Assembly: GCA_039810085.1 (NCBI GenBank) | Contig: JBDHWG010000003.1 | Coordinates: 218,582 to 282,581 of the forward strand | Reading direction: 5' to 3' | Source of the DNA: JBDHWG01 sp039810085 | GTDB taxonomy: Bacteria; Chloroflexota; Anaerolineae; Epilineales; JAHCIE01 | Length of the DNA: 64,000 nt | Shown here: positions 1-8,509 of the stretch, piece after piece | How positions within the stretch are numbered: the first letter of the stretch is position 1 | Layout of the letters: each line of letters begins with the position of its first letter | The notes under the pieces: model-generated | Told to the model about the DNA's origin: nothing | The model's input: the letters and a program-made list of their open reading frames with translations, nothing else | The model's database searches: none | Program-made: the position numbers and the translations under genes

Positions 1-159
1 ATGCTGGTACTGGAACGTGCCGCCCTGCTGCAAGCCCGTGAAGTTGCTGACGCTCTCTATCTCTGGGAACCACTGTGACCACGTGTTCGGGTTGCTCACA
101 ATCGCCCAGACGGTATCCGCCGACGCGTTGATCTCATCTTCGAACTCGAATTTTGGCAT
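1..159 (-). CDS. SRPBCC-family (START-like) protein, 3' end cut by window
   Basis: The reverse strand reads MPKFEFEDEINASADTVWAI and continues in frame for 53 codons to the window edge. The pattern of a short beta strand, then A-D-x-V-W-x-I-V-x-N-P-x-x-W-x-x-W-F-P, is the start of the SRPBCC/polyketide-cyclase fold: ligand-binding helix-grip proteins annotated as SRPBCC family or polyketide cyclase/dehydrase. An AAGGAG ribosome-binding site lies 8 nt before the ATG, so this start is secure. Only the first third of the domain is visible, so no ligand or pathway can be given. It is transcribed away from the next gene. Confidence 0.7.
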   Translation of the reverse strand, partial: MPKFEFEDEINASADTVWAIVSNPNTWSQWFPEIESVSNFTGLQQGGTFQYQH

Positions 160-219
160 AGTGTCATCTCCTTGGTGATGTCGGTCCCTCAATGTGTATC
201 ACAATCCGTGCCACATTAA

Positions 220-228
220 TGATATAAT
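220..228 (+). promoter_or_regulatory. Extended -10 promoter element
   Basis: The sequence is TGATATAAT, a perfect TATAAT with an upstream TG, 59 bp before the ATG at 288. No good -35 is seen 16-18 bp upstream, as expected for extended -10 promoters. It is likely the promoter of the PLP enzyme gene. Confidence 0.55.
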
Positions 229-287
229 GACCTGCCCGATAAGGAAAACTCGCGACGCACTCGCGTCCAGCCCAGGAGACGGTTCCC

Positions 288-1331
288 ATGCACGTGTCCG
301 ATATCGAGACCCCAGCCCTCGTCCTCGACCTTGACCGCGTCGAGCGCAACATCGCCGACATGCAGGCTTACTGCGACGAGCATCACCTCGCCTTCCGCCC
401 GCATATCAAGACCCACAAGATACCGGCGCTGGCGCACTGGCAGATGCGGGCGGGCGCGGTCGGCATCGCCTGCCAGAAGCTCGGCGAGGCCGAGGTCATG
501 GCGGCGGCCGGCATCGACGATATCCTCATCCCATACAATATCATTGGGGCGTCGAAGCTGGAGCGCCTGGCGCGGCTGACACGGCAGGCCGCCATGAGCG
601 TCGTCGTCGACTCCGAGGTGACGGTGCGCGGGCTGAGCGAAGCAATGGCGGCGCACAAGACGCAGGTCGGCGTGCTCATCGAGGTCGGGACGACCATCGA
701 GCGGGCCGGCGTCGTCTCACCCGAGGATGTAGTGCATTTAGCGCAACTCATCGACAGCCTGCCGGGACTTATGTGGCAGGGTATTATGCTCTACCCGACG
801 AATGCGGAGAATGCCGGCAAGCTTCAGGCCGTGTGCGAGGCGCTGGATAAGGCCGGGCTATCGCCCAAGGTCGTCAGCGGTGGCGGCAGCCCGTCGATGC
901 GGTCGCACCACGAAATCCCGCGCCTGACCGAGGTGCGCATCGGGACGTACATCTTCGAGGACATGACGGGCGTGCGCGGCGGCTACTTCAGCCTGGAGCG
1001 CTGCGCCGCGACGCTGCTCTGCACCGTCGTCAGCGCGCCGACGCCGGAGCGCGTCATTCTCGACGGCGGCTCCAAGACCCTGACGACCGAGGGTGGCCCA
1101 CCCTTCGGCCATGTCGTGGAGTTACCAGAGGCGCGCATCTACAAACTCAACGAGGAGCACGCCTACGTGGATGTCTCCGCCTGCCCGGCCCGGCCCGGCA
1201 TCGGCGACCGGGTCCACGTCATCCCCAACCACGTGTGCGTCGCCGTCAACCTGCACAACCAGGCATACGGCGTGCGCGGCGACTGGGTCGAGGTCATCTG
1301 GCCCATAGCCGCCCGCGGGCTGGTGCAATAG
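288..1331 (+). CDS. DSD1 family PLP-dependent enzyme (D-threonine aldolase / D-serine dehydratase-like)
   Basis: A 347-aa protein with an alanine-racemase-type PLP barrel at the N-terminus (TPALVLDLDRVERNI, then RPHIKTHK, whose lysine is the Schiff-base candidate) and a C-terminal D-serine-dehydratase-like domain (about 245-340). The C-terminal motif IPNHVCVAVNLHNQ supplies the His/Cys metal ligands typical of D-threonine aldolase and D-serine dehydratase. The family cleaves or deaminates D-hydroxyamino acids, and substrate cannot be read from sequence. Length is normal for the family. It stands alone, with a TA module downstream. Confidence 0.85.
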   Translation: MHVSDIETPALVLDLDRVERNIADMQAYCDEHHLAFRPHIKTHKIPALAHWQMRAGAVGIACQKLGEAEVMAAAGIDDILIPYNIIGASKLERLARLTRQAAMSVVVDSEVTVRGLSEAMAAHKTQVGVLIEVGTTIERAGVVSPEDVVHLAQLIDSLPGLMWQGIMLYPTNAENAGKLQAVCEALDKAGLSPKVVSGGGSPSMRSHHEIPRLTEVRIGTYIFEDMTGVRGGYFSLERCAATLLCTVVSAPTPERVILDGGSKTLTTEGGPPFGHVVELPEARIYKLNEEHAYVDVSACPARPGIGDRVHVIPNHVCVAVNLHNQAYGVRGDWVEVIWPIAARGLVQ

Positions 1332-1424
1332 GTGGCACGGAAAGTTCTTGTAGGTTGTACCGTGATTGCAGAAGGTATCGTACTGGAGTAAGCTATATTC
1401 CGACCCTTGTTCCAGCGAGGGCTC

Positions 1425-1709
1425 ATGAATCTGCGATTTGAGTGGGATGAAAAGAAGGCGGACGCCAATCTCCGAAAGCATGGTGTCAGCTTCGAAGAAG
1501 CTATCACAGTCTTCCGCGATCCCGTGGCAGTGACTATCTACGATGTCGCACATTCGGAGGTCGAGGATCGCTACATTGACATAGGGGTATCCGCGAGTGG
1601 ATATATCCTGGTAGTAGTGTACACAGAGCGCGACTCCAGCATCCGAATCATAAGTTGCCGACAAGCTACTCTTTCAGAACGGAGACAGTATGAACGACGA
1701 GAATCCTGA
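1425..1709 (+). CDS. brnT: BrnT family toxin (ribonuclease)
   Basis: A 94-aa protein beginning MNLRFEWDEKKADANLRKHG. This FEWDxxKAxxNxxKHGVSFEEA pattern is the BrnT/DUF4258-like signature. BrnT toxins are small RNases with a RelE-like fold that block translation. The start at 1425 was chosen because the family starts just before F-x-W-D; an upstream ATG at 1407 would add six non-family residues. The next gene overlaps its end by 20 nt and supplies the likely antitoxin, giving the usual brnT-brnA order. Expression is probably autoregulated by the complex (family knowledge). Confidence 0.85.
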   Translation: MNLRFEWDEKKADANLRKHGVSFEEAITVFRDPVAVTIYDVAHSEVEDRYIDIGVSASGYILVVVYTERDSSIRIISCRQATLSERRQYERRES

Positions 1710-1962
1710 GCACATTTCTGAAGAGGACGACATGGCGCCGGAGTATGACTTCTCTGGTGGCGTTCGCGGCAAACATGCCCTCGCTTTCCAACGCGGCTAT
1801 AAGGTCATCATTCACAAGGCGGATGGGACCACTGAGGAGCGAGAGTTCGCCCTACCTGAAGGTACCGTCGTGCTCGACCCGGATGTGCGAGAGTACTTTC
1901 CTGATTCAGAGGCGGTTAACCGTGCCTTGCGTGGGCTGATCGAGCTTATTCTGCATCGGTAG
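1690..1962 (+). CDS. BrnA-like antitoxin
   Basis: A 90-aa protein overlapping the 3' end of brnT. The segment PEYDFSGGVRGKHALAFQRG is the conserved N-terminal motif of small antitoxin-type proteins found next to BrnT, HicA or DUF4258 toxins in cyanobacteria and Chloroflexi. It has an acidic N-terminus (about 15 residues with many E/D) and no visible ribbon-helix-helix. The role as antitoxin is inferred from the overlap and the family motif. RBS-like GGAGAC lies upstream, inside brnT. Confidence 0.75.
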   Translation: MNDENPEHISEEDDMAPEYDFSGGVRGKHALAFQRGYKVIIHKADGTTEEREFALPEGTVVLDPDVREYFPDSEAVNRALRGLIELILHR

Positions 1963-1970
1963 GTCTCAAG

Positions 1971-2441
1971 TTGCAGAGCAAAGCCGTCATATTTCCGCAG
2001 ATCGAGACGCGCAACCTGGAAGGGCGAAAGTTCCATTTGCCCGCCGATTTCGAGGGCGACCTCAACATCGTCATCCTGGCGTTCCAGCGCTGGCAGCAGG
2101 ACATCATCGACGTGTGGGTACCGCACCTCGACGCCCTCGCCGAACGCTATCCGGGCCTGCGCATCTATGAGTTGCCGACGCTCGCCAACCGCTATCGCAT
2201 GGTGCAGCGGTTCATAGACGGCGGCATGGCAGCCGGGATTGCCAGCCGGGAAGCGCGCGAGCGCACCCTGACCATCTACACCGACAAGAGGCGCTTCCTC
2301 GCGCCCCTCGGTGTGACCGACGAGAGCACCATCACCCTGCTGCTCGTGGACCGTCAAGGGCGCATCCTGTGGCAAGGGGCGGGGGCATACAATCCAAACC
2401 TGCTAGCGTCGCTAGAGGCGGCGCTGGCGTCAGCACCATAG
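1971..2441 (+). CDS. Thioredoxin-fold protein, TTG start
   Basis: A 156-aa protein. The region LNIVILAFQRWQQDIIDVWV, followed by E-L-P-T-L, and the late D-R-Q-G-R-I-L-W-Q-G-A-G motif resemble thioredoxin-like proteins of the TlpA/ATP10 type, in which the last strands read DxxGxIxxxGxG. No CxxC is present, so it is not an active disulfide oxidoreductase. The only start that leaves the whole domain is TTG at 1971, 8 nt after the preceding stop, with only a weak AGG upstream. No signal peptide is seen. Function unknown. Confidence 0.65.
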   Translation: MQSKAVIFPQIETRNLEGRKFHLPADFEGDLNIVILAFQRWQQDIIDVWVPHLDALAERYPGLRIYELPTLANRYRMVQRFIDGGMAAGIASREARERTLTIYTDKRRFLAPLGVTDESTITLLLVDRQGRILWQGAGAYNPNLLASLEAALASAP

Positions 2442-2452
2442 TGACTTGCCTC

Positions 2453-3844
2453 TCACACCCTGATCTGCATCCACTTGTTCTGGCGGTAGCGCCACCACAT
2501 GGCGACTGCGCGCACCGCGCCATCCACCACCGCCGACACGAAGACCCACGCTAGGCTCAACCCCATGACCGGCCCGAACAGAAACGCAAGCGGCAGGCGC
2601 ACCAGCCAAATGGACGCGCTCGTGACGACCATCGGGTAGCGCGTGTCACCTGCGCCGCGCAGACCGCCCGCCAGCGCCTGGCCGATGGCCTGGAAAGGCT
2701 GCGAGAGCGCCAGCACCTTGAGCGCCGTGACGCCAATCGCGATGATCGCCTCGTCCGAGGTATAGACGCGCATCAGCGGCTCGCCGAAGAAGAACATCAC
2801 CACCGCCACCGCCGTCATGATGACGAGCGCCGCCAGGGTCGCGTAGTCCGTGGCACGTTTCGCGTTCTGAGGTTCCTTCGCGCCGAGATACTGGCCAGTT
2901 AGCGCAGTCGCCGCGATGGCATAACCCAGACCGGGCATGAAGCTAAACGACATCATGTTCAAGGTCACGCGCTGCGCTGCGTAAACGTCGGTGCCCATGC
3001 GAATCGCGACGACACCGAACAGCAGCATGCCCACGCTCATCATGAGCTGCTCGCCCATGGACGGCAGGCCGATGTTGAACATGCGCCGCATCACGGACAG
3101 GTCGAGCCGCCAGGTGCCGCGTAGCTGCAAGTGCAACTTGCACTTGCCCCAGATAAGGAAGCCGAGCAAGAGCAGCATGCCGATGGCGCGGGCAATCGCC
3201 GTCGCCCAGGCGGAGCCAATGATACCCAACGACGGAAAGCCCAGGTGGCCGTTGATGAGCGCCCAGGCCAGGACGGCGTTGATGATGTTGGCGACGACGG
3301 CGACCCGCATCGGCGTCTGGCTGTCGCCCGCACCGCGCAAGGCTGCGCCCAGGATGAACATGCCGAGGATGAAGATACTCATCGCCGCGGTGATGGCGAA
3401 GTATGTCGCGCCATCGGCCACCATCTCCGGCTCCCCGCCCAGCACGGCAATGATGGGGTAAGAAAAGTACCAGCCGAGAATGCCGATGAGGACACCGAGG
3501 ATGCCGGCAATCGTCACCGATTGCTTGAGCACCCAGTTAGCCTCGTCCCGCTCGCCTGCGCCGATATTGTGGGCGATGAGCACCGTAGTTCCCGTAGTAA
3601 TCGCGGCGAACCCGGATTGAATCACCCACAGCACCTGGATCGCGCTGCCAACACCCCCTAGCGCGTCGGCGCCCAGCCCGCCAACCAGGATCATGTCCAC
3701 GACGCCCATGAGCGTCTGGAGCAGGTTCTCGACGATGACAGGCCCTGCCAGGTGGTTCACCCGGCGGCTGATGCTCTCGCCCTCACCAACTGCCGTTCGA
3801 CTCCACGGCCATACTTGCGGCCACAATGTTAGCACGCGCTTCAT
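2453..3844 (-). CDS. MATE family efflux transporter
   Basis: A 463-aa polytopic membrane protein with about 12 hydrophobic segments. It has MATE hallmarks: LAGPVIVENLLQTLMGVVDM at the N-terminus, a P-x-R-x-A near residue 185, and a second half repeating the first (GLPSMGEQLMMSVGMLLFG). MATE proteins export drugs or cationic metabolites using Na+ or H+ gradients. The reading frame is open for 76 more codons upstream, but those are hydrophilic and family-unlike. ATG at 3844 has a GGGGA ribosome-binding site and gives the usual MATE length. Substrate unknown. Confidence 0.9.
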   Translation of the reverse strand: MKRVLTLWPQVWPWSRTAVGEGESISRRVNHLAGPVIVENLLQTLMGVVDMILVGGLGADALGGVGSAIQVLWVIQSGFAAITTGTTVLIAHNIGAGERDEANWVLKQSVTIAGILGVLIGILGWYFSYPIIAVLGGEPEMVADGATYFAITAAMSIFILGMFILGAALRGAGDSQTPMRVAVVANIINAVLAWALINGHLGFPSLGIIGSAWATAIARAIGMLLLLGFLIWGKCKLHLQLRGTWRLDLSVMRRMFNIGLPSMGEQLMMSVGMLLFGVVAIRMGTDVYAAQRVTLNMMSFSFMPGLGYAIAATALTGQYLGAKEPQNAKRATDYATLAALVIMTAVAVVMFFFGEPLMRVYTSDEAIIAIGVTALKVLALSQPFQAIGQALAGGLRGAGDTRYPMVVTSASIWLVRLPLAFLFGPVMGLSLAWVFVSAVVDGAVRAVAMWWRYRQNKWMQIRV

Positions 3845-4040
3845 AGCAACTATCCCCGCATAAAAGTTACGCCGACAGGTTCGCTTGCGCTTCTCTGTCG
3901 GCCATTGGTCCCTATTGGAGAACTGCTCTAGCAAGACAGGGACCATCATCTTGCCGTCTATGATAAAGTTTACCATCGAATCTAGCAAGAAATCATCAAT
4001 CAACAGGTGGATTTGTTGTCTACCCATCGAATCATCGGCA

Positions 4041-4091
4041 CAGAGACAAGGGCCTGGGCGTGTGAGAGTCACGCGCAGGCCCTTGTCTCTG
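4041..4091. repeat. Long near-perfect hairpin between radA and MATE genes
   Basis: Two 16-bp arms (CAGAGACAAGGGCCTG and its exact complement) enclose a second 5-bp stem (GCGTG/CACGC) across a TGAGAGT loop, with a single G/G mismatch between. It lies downstream of radA. No T-run follows on either strand, so it may be a factor-dependent terminator, an mRNA 3' stabiliser or a palindromic repeat rather than a classical intrinsic terminator. Confidence 0.7.
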
Positions 4092-4160
4092 AGAGGTAGG
4101 TGGGAGGTTAGCCACCGTTACTGTGTAGTATAGGTGACCGCGATTAAGCCTCCATTAAGC

Positions 4161-5603
4161 CTACCTTAGCCGATCATGAATGCTTTGCGGCTCTGCCGCC
4201 GAAACCCGCTCAGCTGGCGGGCGGACCGGCTGGAGCGCCATGTCCAGCGCCTCTCCAACCGACCGCGCCTCCAGCACTTGCAACCCGTTGGGGGTGTTTA
4301 GCTCACTGTTGCGGGGGTGACGCGGCATGAGCACGCGCTTGAAGCCGAGCTTAGCCGCCTCGTTGAGCCGCTTCTCGGTATGCCCGACGGAGCGCAGCTC
4401 GCCAGACAAGCCGACTTCGCCGAACACCGCCAGGTCAGGTGTGACCGGCGCGCCCCGCTGCGACGACGCCAGGGCGACGGCGACGGACAGGTCTACCGCC
4501 GGCTCGGTGATGCGCAGGCCGCCGACGACATTGACGAAGACATCCTGAACAGCCAGCTTCAGCCCGACGCGCTTGCTGAGCACGGCGGTCAGCAGCAACA
4601 GGCGATTGAGGTCGATGCCGTTGGCGGTCCGGCGCGGCACCTGGGAGGCCGTCGCGGTGGTGAGCGCCTGTACCTCCACCAGCAGCGGCCGCGTCCCCTC
4701 GACCGTCACAGCCACGGTCGAGCCGGGCACGGCCACCATGCGCTCGGCCAGGAACGCTTCTGACGGGTTCGCCACCTCCACTAGTCCCTCGCGGCGCATC
4801 TCGAACACGCCGACCTCGTCCGTCGAGCCAAAGCGGTTTTTGACCGAGCGCAGCAGACGGTAGGAGTGGAAGCGCTCACCTTCCAGGTAGAGAACGGTAT
4901 CGACCGTGTGCTCGAGGATGCGCGGCCCGGCAATCGCGCCCGCCTTGGTGACGTGGCCGACGACGAAGACCGGGATGTTGTCGCCTTTCGCCAGGTGCAT
5001 CAGGCGCGCCGCCGACTCGCGCACCTGGGAGACCGAGCCGGCCGTCGACTCTAGCTCCTCCAGGTACACGGCCTGGATCGAGTCGACCACCAGGAGGCGC
5101 GGGCGCAGTTGGCGCGCCTGGTCGATGATGGCGTTCAGGTTCGTCTCGGACAGAAGATAGAGGTCGTCGGCGTTCACACCCAGGCGGTCGGCGCGGAGCT
5201 TGACCTGGCGCGCCGACTCCTCGCCGGAGACGTACAGCACCGGCTTCATGAGCTGGGCCATCCGCGCCGACACTTCGAGCAGCAGCGTGCTCTTGCCGAT
5301 GCCGGGATCGCCGCCGATGAGCACCAGCGAGCCAGGCACGATGCCGCCGCCCAGCACGCGGTTGAACTCCTCGATGGGCAGCTCGACGCGGGTCAGCGAG
5401 TCGGCGGCGATGTCGCCGAGGCGCTCCGGTTGGTTGCCGTTGCCGACGCCGGTGAAGATAGTCTTGCTGCGGGCCTGGCGGCTCTCGTCCACGACAGTCT
5501 CGACGAGGGAGTTCCACTCGCCGCACTCGGTGCAGCGGCCATTCCACTTCGGGAATGAGGCGTTGCACTGCTGGCACACCCAGCGCGTTTTCAGCTTAGG
5601 CAT
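4161..5603 (-). CDS. radA: DNA repair protein RadA
   Basis: A 480-aa protein. A zinc finger at the N-terminus (CQQCNASFPKWNGRCTECGEW, residues 10-30), a RecA-like ATPase with Walker A GGDPGIGKST, the RadA signature KNRFGS, and a C-terminal Lon-protease-like (inactive) domain. RadA drives branch migration during recombinational repair. The frame is open upstream to 5801, but those 66 codons come from a palindromic repeat (translation includes the tell-tale APLRLCVSS). ATG at 5603, just before PKLKTRW, is the family start. Confidence 0.95.
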   Translation of the reverse strand: MPKLKTRWVCQQCNASFPKWNGRCTECGEWNSLVETVVDESRQARSKTIFTGVGNGNQPERLGDIAADSLTRVELPIEEFNRVLGGGIVPGSLVLIGGDPGIGKSTLLLEVSARMAQLMKPVLYVSGEESARQVKLRADRLGVNADDLYLLSETNLNAIIDQARQLRPRLLVVDSIQAVYLEELESTAGSVSQVRESAARLMHLAKGDNIPVFVVGHVTKAGAIAGPRILEHTVDTVLYLEGERFHSYRLLRSVKNRFGSTDEVGVFEMRREGLVEVANPSEAFLAERMVAVPGSTVAVTVEGTRPLLVEVQALTTATASQVPRRTANGIDLNRLLLLTAVLSKRVGLKLAVQDVFVNVVGGLRITEPAVDLSVAVALASSQRGAPVTPDLAVFGEVGLSGELRSVGHTEKRLNEAAKLGFKRVLMPRHPRNSELNTPNGLQVLEARSVGEALDMALQPVRPPAERVSAAEPQSIHDRLR

Positions 5604-5720
5604 AAGCGCATCTCTCAGTCGCCTGCTGATAAGAGGCGTTCTAGTTACAGAACATATGTACGTATATTTTAGCCGAGGATGCTGAGTTAGGCAAGTGAAT
5701 TGAAGGCACTGGGAACTTGA

Positions 5721-5790
5721 AACGCAGAGGCGCAGAGGCGCAAAGAAGACTCTTCGAGTTCTCTTCTCTGCGTCTTTGAGCCTCTGCGTT
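5721..5790. repeat. Dispersed palindromic repeat, AACGCAGAGGCGCAGAGG family
   Basis: Left arm AACGCAGAGGCGCAGAGG and right arm CCTCTGCGTT form an imperfect long hairpin with an AG/CT-rich loop. The same arms recur at about 19281, 27607, 28831 and 56368. It lies between radA (starts 5603) and the B12 gene (ends 5823), both minus strand, so it is downstream of the B12 gene and could act as its terminator. The spurious ORF extension of radA passes through it. Confidence 0.8.
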
Positions 5791-5822
5791 CCTATTTTCA
5801 ACGCGCTGAGGCAGGAGTATCG

Positions 5823-6233
5823 CTACGACGCGACACTGGCGCGGCGCGCGTTCTCGTTGATGAAGGCAACGATATCCTGGGTCGAGGTGCCGGGACCAAA
5901 GATGCCCGAGATGCCGAGCCCCTTGAGCTGCGGGATGTCCTCGTCCGGGATGATGCCGCCGGCGATGACCAGGACGTCGTCCAGGCCGTTCTCGCGCATC
6001 AGCTCGACGATGCGCGGGAAGAGCGCCATGTGCGCGCCGGATAGGATGGACAGGCCAATCACGTCCACGTCCTCCTGCAGCGCCGCCTCGACAATCATCT
6101 CCGGCGTCTGGCGGATGCCGGTGTAGATGACTTCCATGCCCGCATCGCGCAGGGCGCGGGCGACGACCTTAGCGCCCCGGTCATGGCCGTCCAAGCCCGG
6201 CTTGGCGACGAGAACACGAATTTTGCGATCCAT
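5823..6233 (-). CDS. Cobalamin-binding subunit, methylmalonyl-CoA mutase small domain type
   Basis: A 136-aa stand-alone B12-binding domain. It carries the base-off/His-on signature DGHDRG (His ligand to cobalt), the GLSILSGAHM segment and the AGGIIP loop, matching the C-terminal domain (McmA2/MutB C-term) of methylmalonyl-CoA or isobutyryl-CoA mutase. In mutases with split chains this subunit pairs with a catalytic large subunit. No large subunit is in this window. ATG at 6233 has a perfectly spaced AAGGAG (8 nt); a GTG at 6242 would be too close to it. It lies 15 nt downstream of the ANTAR regulator gene's start, outside that gene, and may be separately transcribed. Confidence 0.85.
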   Translation of the reverse strand: MDRKIRVLVAKPGLDGHDRGAKVVARALRDAGMEVIYTGIRQTPEMIVEAALQEDVDVIGLSILSGAHMALFPRIVELMRENGLDDVLVIAGGIIPDEDIPQLKGLGISGIFGPGTSTQDIVAFINENARRASVAS

Positions 6234-6248
6234 AAATCTCACTCCTTT

Positions 6249-6854
6249 TCATGCCCTGTCAGGCGAGGGCATCACGATTTCCGCGACGGAAGGCGCTTGC
6301 AGGATGCGCTCGGCAATCTGGCGCATCGTGCGCCGCTCGCGGCGGCTGGTGAAATGAATGTATTTGTAGGCATCCGGCTCGGCCATGCCTGCTTCGGCCA
6401 TCAGCCGCGCCTTGGCCTGATCGACCAGGGCGCGCGTCTGATCGGCTTCGACGAGGGCGTCGTGTTCGCCGCCGAGGGCCACCTTCTCCGCGAAACGCGC
6501 CTGGGCCATCGCAATCGTTGGCGCGAGGTCGGATTCCTTGACCGGCTTGACCAGGTAGGCCAGGACATCGCCCTCCCGCGCTCGATTGATTGTCTGGGCA
6601 TCAGAGTACGCCGTCAGCAGGATAATCGGAATGGGGCGCTCCTGGCTCATCTCGGCTGCCGCCTCCAGCCCATCCTTGCGCGGCATTTTCACGTCGAGGA
6701 AGGCCAGGTCCGGTTTATGCTCGCGCGCCATCTCGACGGCCTGCTGGCCGTCTCGTGCGGTGGCAACGACCTGGTGGCCCAGGTCAATCAGCATCGCTCG
6801 TAACCCCAGGCGAATAATCGCTTCGTCGTCGGCAATTAAGATGCGTAGGCCCAT
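6249..6854 (-). CDS. ANTAR-domain response regulator (PdtaR-like)
   Basis: A 201-aa protein. Receiver domain 1-120 with the acidic pair D9/D10, phospho-acceptor D54 (LAFLDVKMP), T81 and K103; then a coiled linker and a C-terminal ANTAR domain (about 130-185: LVDQAKARLMAEAGMAEPDA then YIHFTSRRERRTMRQIAERI). ANTAR domains bind paired hexaloop hairpins in nascent RNA and prevent termination when phosphorylated. The gene begins 2 nt after the upstream histidine kinase, so the pair is a cognate two-component system of the PdtaS/PdtaR type. Confidence 0.92.
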   Translation of the reverse strand: MGLRILIADDEAIIRLGLRAMLIDLGHQVVATARDGQQAVEMAREHKPDLAFLDVKMPRKDGLEAAAEMSQERPIPIILLTAYSDAQTINRAREGDVLAYLVKPVKESDLAPTIAMAQARFAEKVALGGEHDALVEADQTRALVDQAKARLMAEAGMAEPDAYKYIHFTSRRERRTMRQIAERILQAPSVAEIVMPSPDRA

Positions 6855-6856
6855 GC

Positions 6857-8500
6857 TTAGCTCCCTGCTTTCAGGATGGTCAGTGTGGCCGCGGTCCCGC
6901 CCGACCCCGCATTGGCAAGGCGGAACGTGCCCCCCAGATCCTCCTCGATCAGGGTGCGGATGATTTGGATACCAAGATTCGACTCGACCGCCGCGTCGAA
7001 GTCCGGCGGCAGCCCTCGCCCGTCGTCTGTCACCGTCACAACGACCTCTGGCCCAGTGTCGGCAATATCGATGTGAACATGGCCCGCCCTGTTGCCAGGG
7101 AAAGCGTGCTCCAGGCTGTTCTGAACCAGCTCGGCGACGGCCAGGGCCAGGGACGTGGCGGGCTGCGACGGCAGCGTCGGCGCGTCACCGCCCACCGACA
7201 CCTCCACCGCCTGCTCCGGGTGCAGCATGTTCCGCGTGACCAAACCGGCGACACGCTCCACCAGGGCGCGGGCGTCAACGCGGCCAATCGACGCGCCGGC
7301 CAGAATCTCATGCACCGCCGCGATGCTGAGAATGCGGTTGATGCTCTCTTGGAGCGCCGGCCGCGCGGCCGCCGCGCGGGGGTCGCTCATCTGGAGCCGC
7401 AGCAGCATCGCCACCGTTTGCAAATTGTTCTTCACCCGGTGGTGCATCTCCTGCACCACCGCGGCGCGGACCGAGAGTTGAGCGTTCTCGATGGCAAGGG
7501 CCGTCTGGTTCGCCAGCGTCGAGAGCAGGTTGACGTCGTCGTCGCTGAACAACTGGATCGTCGTGGTGTAGCAACGCAGGACGCCGATGACTCGCTCGCG
7601 CACCATCAGCGGCACAGCCAGTAGTGAGCACAGCCCTTCGCGCCGCGCCCGCTCCGGGTCGCGGAAGCGCGCGTCCAGGCGCACATCGGCCACGACGATA
7701 GGCTTGCGCGTCTGAGCGACGACACTCGCCAGCCCCTCGCCTGGCGCTCGCGGCGGCCGGTGTATCGCTTCGGCGCGACCACCCGCTGTGGCATAGATCA
7801 CCAGCTCGCCCTGGCCCTGGTCGAACAGCAGGAGCGACGCCGAGTAGACCTTCATCGTTTTGGCGACCATCTCGACGATGACGCCCAGCATGTCCTCCAG
7901 GTAGAGCGAGGACGTGATAGTCTGGCTGACTTCCTGGACCGCCGTCATCTCGGCGACCTGCCGCTGGAGGCGCTCGGCCATCAGCGCCTTCTCCAGCGCG
8001 CCTGCCGCCAGGTCGCCAATCAGCCCCAGCAGCTCGATGTCCTCCTCGCTCCACTCGTGGCGCGAGCGGGTCTGGACGTTGATTGCGCCAACGACATGCC
8101 CCTGGTTGACCAGTGGCACGGCCAGCAGAGACGAGAACCGCGCCTCATCTGTGCCAGGCACAAAGTGGAAGCGTGGGTCGGCGTGCGCCTCCGACGACCA
8201 CGCCGCTTTGTTGTGTAGCACCGCCCAGCCGGTGAGGCCCTCGCCGACGTGCAGGAAGCCACGGCCAATGGCGGCGCGATTGAGGCCAGTGGACGACTTC
8301 AGCACGAGGCCCTTGCGGCCCTCGTCGAGCAGGTAGATCGAACAGGAGTCCATGCCCATGACCTGGGTGGTGCGCCGGGTGATAAGCTCGAGCGTGCTTT
8401 CCAGGCCCCACGCCGAGTTGATGGCCTTGCCAATCTCGCGCAAGGCATCGAGCTGTATGCGCTTGCGCTCGATTTCGCGCTCCAGGACGCCTGTTTCCAT
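6857..8500 (-). CDS. GAF-GAF sensor histidine kinase (HisKA_2 type)
   Basis: A 547-aa soluble kinase with no membrane segment. N-terminal coiled coil, two GAF domains (about 25-180 and 190-345), then the HisKA_2 phospho-acceptor motif EMHHRVKNNLQTVAMLL and an HATPase_c domain (ELVQNSLEHAF, TDDGRGLPPDFD, LGIQIIRTL). This is the PdtaS class that phosphorylates ANTAR regulators, consistent with the next gene. GAF domains suggest sensing of a small cytosolic ligand or redox signal. ATG at 8500 is preferred over GTG 8503. It starts about 10 nt after the nadE stop, so nadE, kinase and regulator form one operon. Confidence 0.9.
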   Translation of the reverse strand: METGVLEREIERKRIQLDALREIGKAINSAWGLESTLELITRRTTQVMGMDSCSIYLLDEGRKGLVLKSSTGLNRAAIGRGFLHVGEGLTGWAVLHNKAAWSSEAHADPRFHFVPGTDEARFSSLLAVPLVNQGHVVGAINVQTRSRHEWSEEDIELLGLIGDLAAGALEKALMAERLQRQVAEMTAVQEVSQTITSSLYLEDMLGVIVEMVAKTMKVYSASLLLFDQGQGELVIYATAGGRAEAIHRPPRAPGEGLASVVAQTRKPIVVADVRLDARFRDPERARREGLCSLLAVPLMVRERVIGVLRCYTTTIQLFSDDDVNLLSTLANQTALAIENAQLSVRAAVVQEMHHRVKNNLQTVAMLLRLQMSDPRAAAARPALQESINRILSIAAVHEILAGASIGRVDARALVERVAGLVTRNMLHPEQAVEVSVGGDAPTLPSQPATSLALAVAELVQNSLEHAFPGNRAGHVHIDIADTGPEVVVTVTDDGRGLPPDFDAAVESNLGIQIIRTLIEEDLGGTFRLANAGSGGTAATLTILKAGS

Positions 8501-8509
8501 CACCTCTTC

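Noticed and set aside
1812..2375. 187-codon minus-strand frame opposite the antitoxin and thioredoxin-fold genes
   Set aside because: Antisense to two supported genes; no motif.
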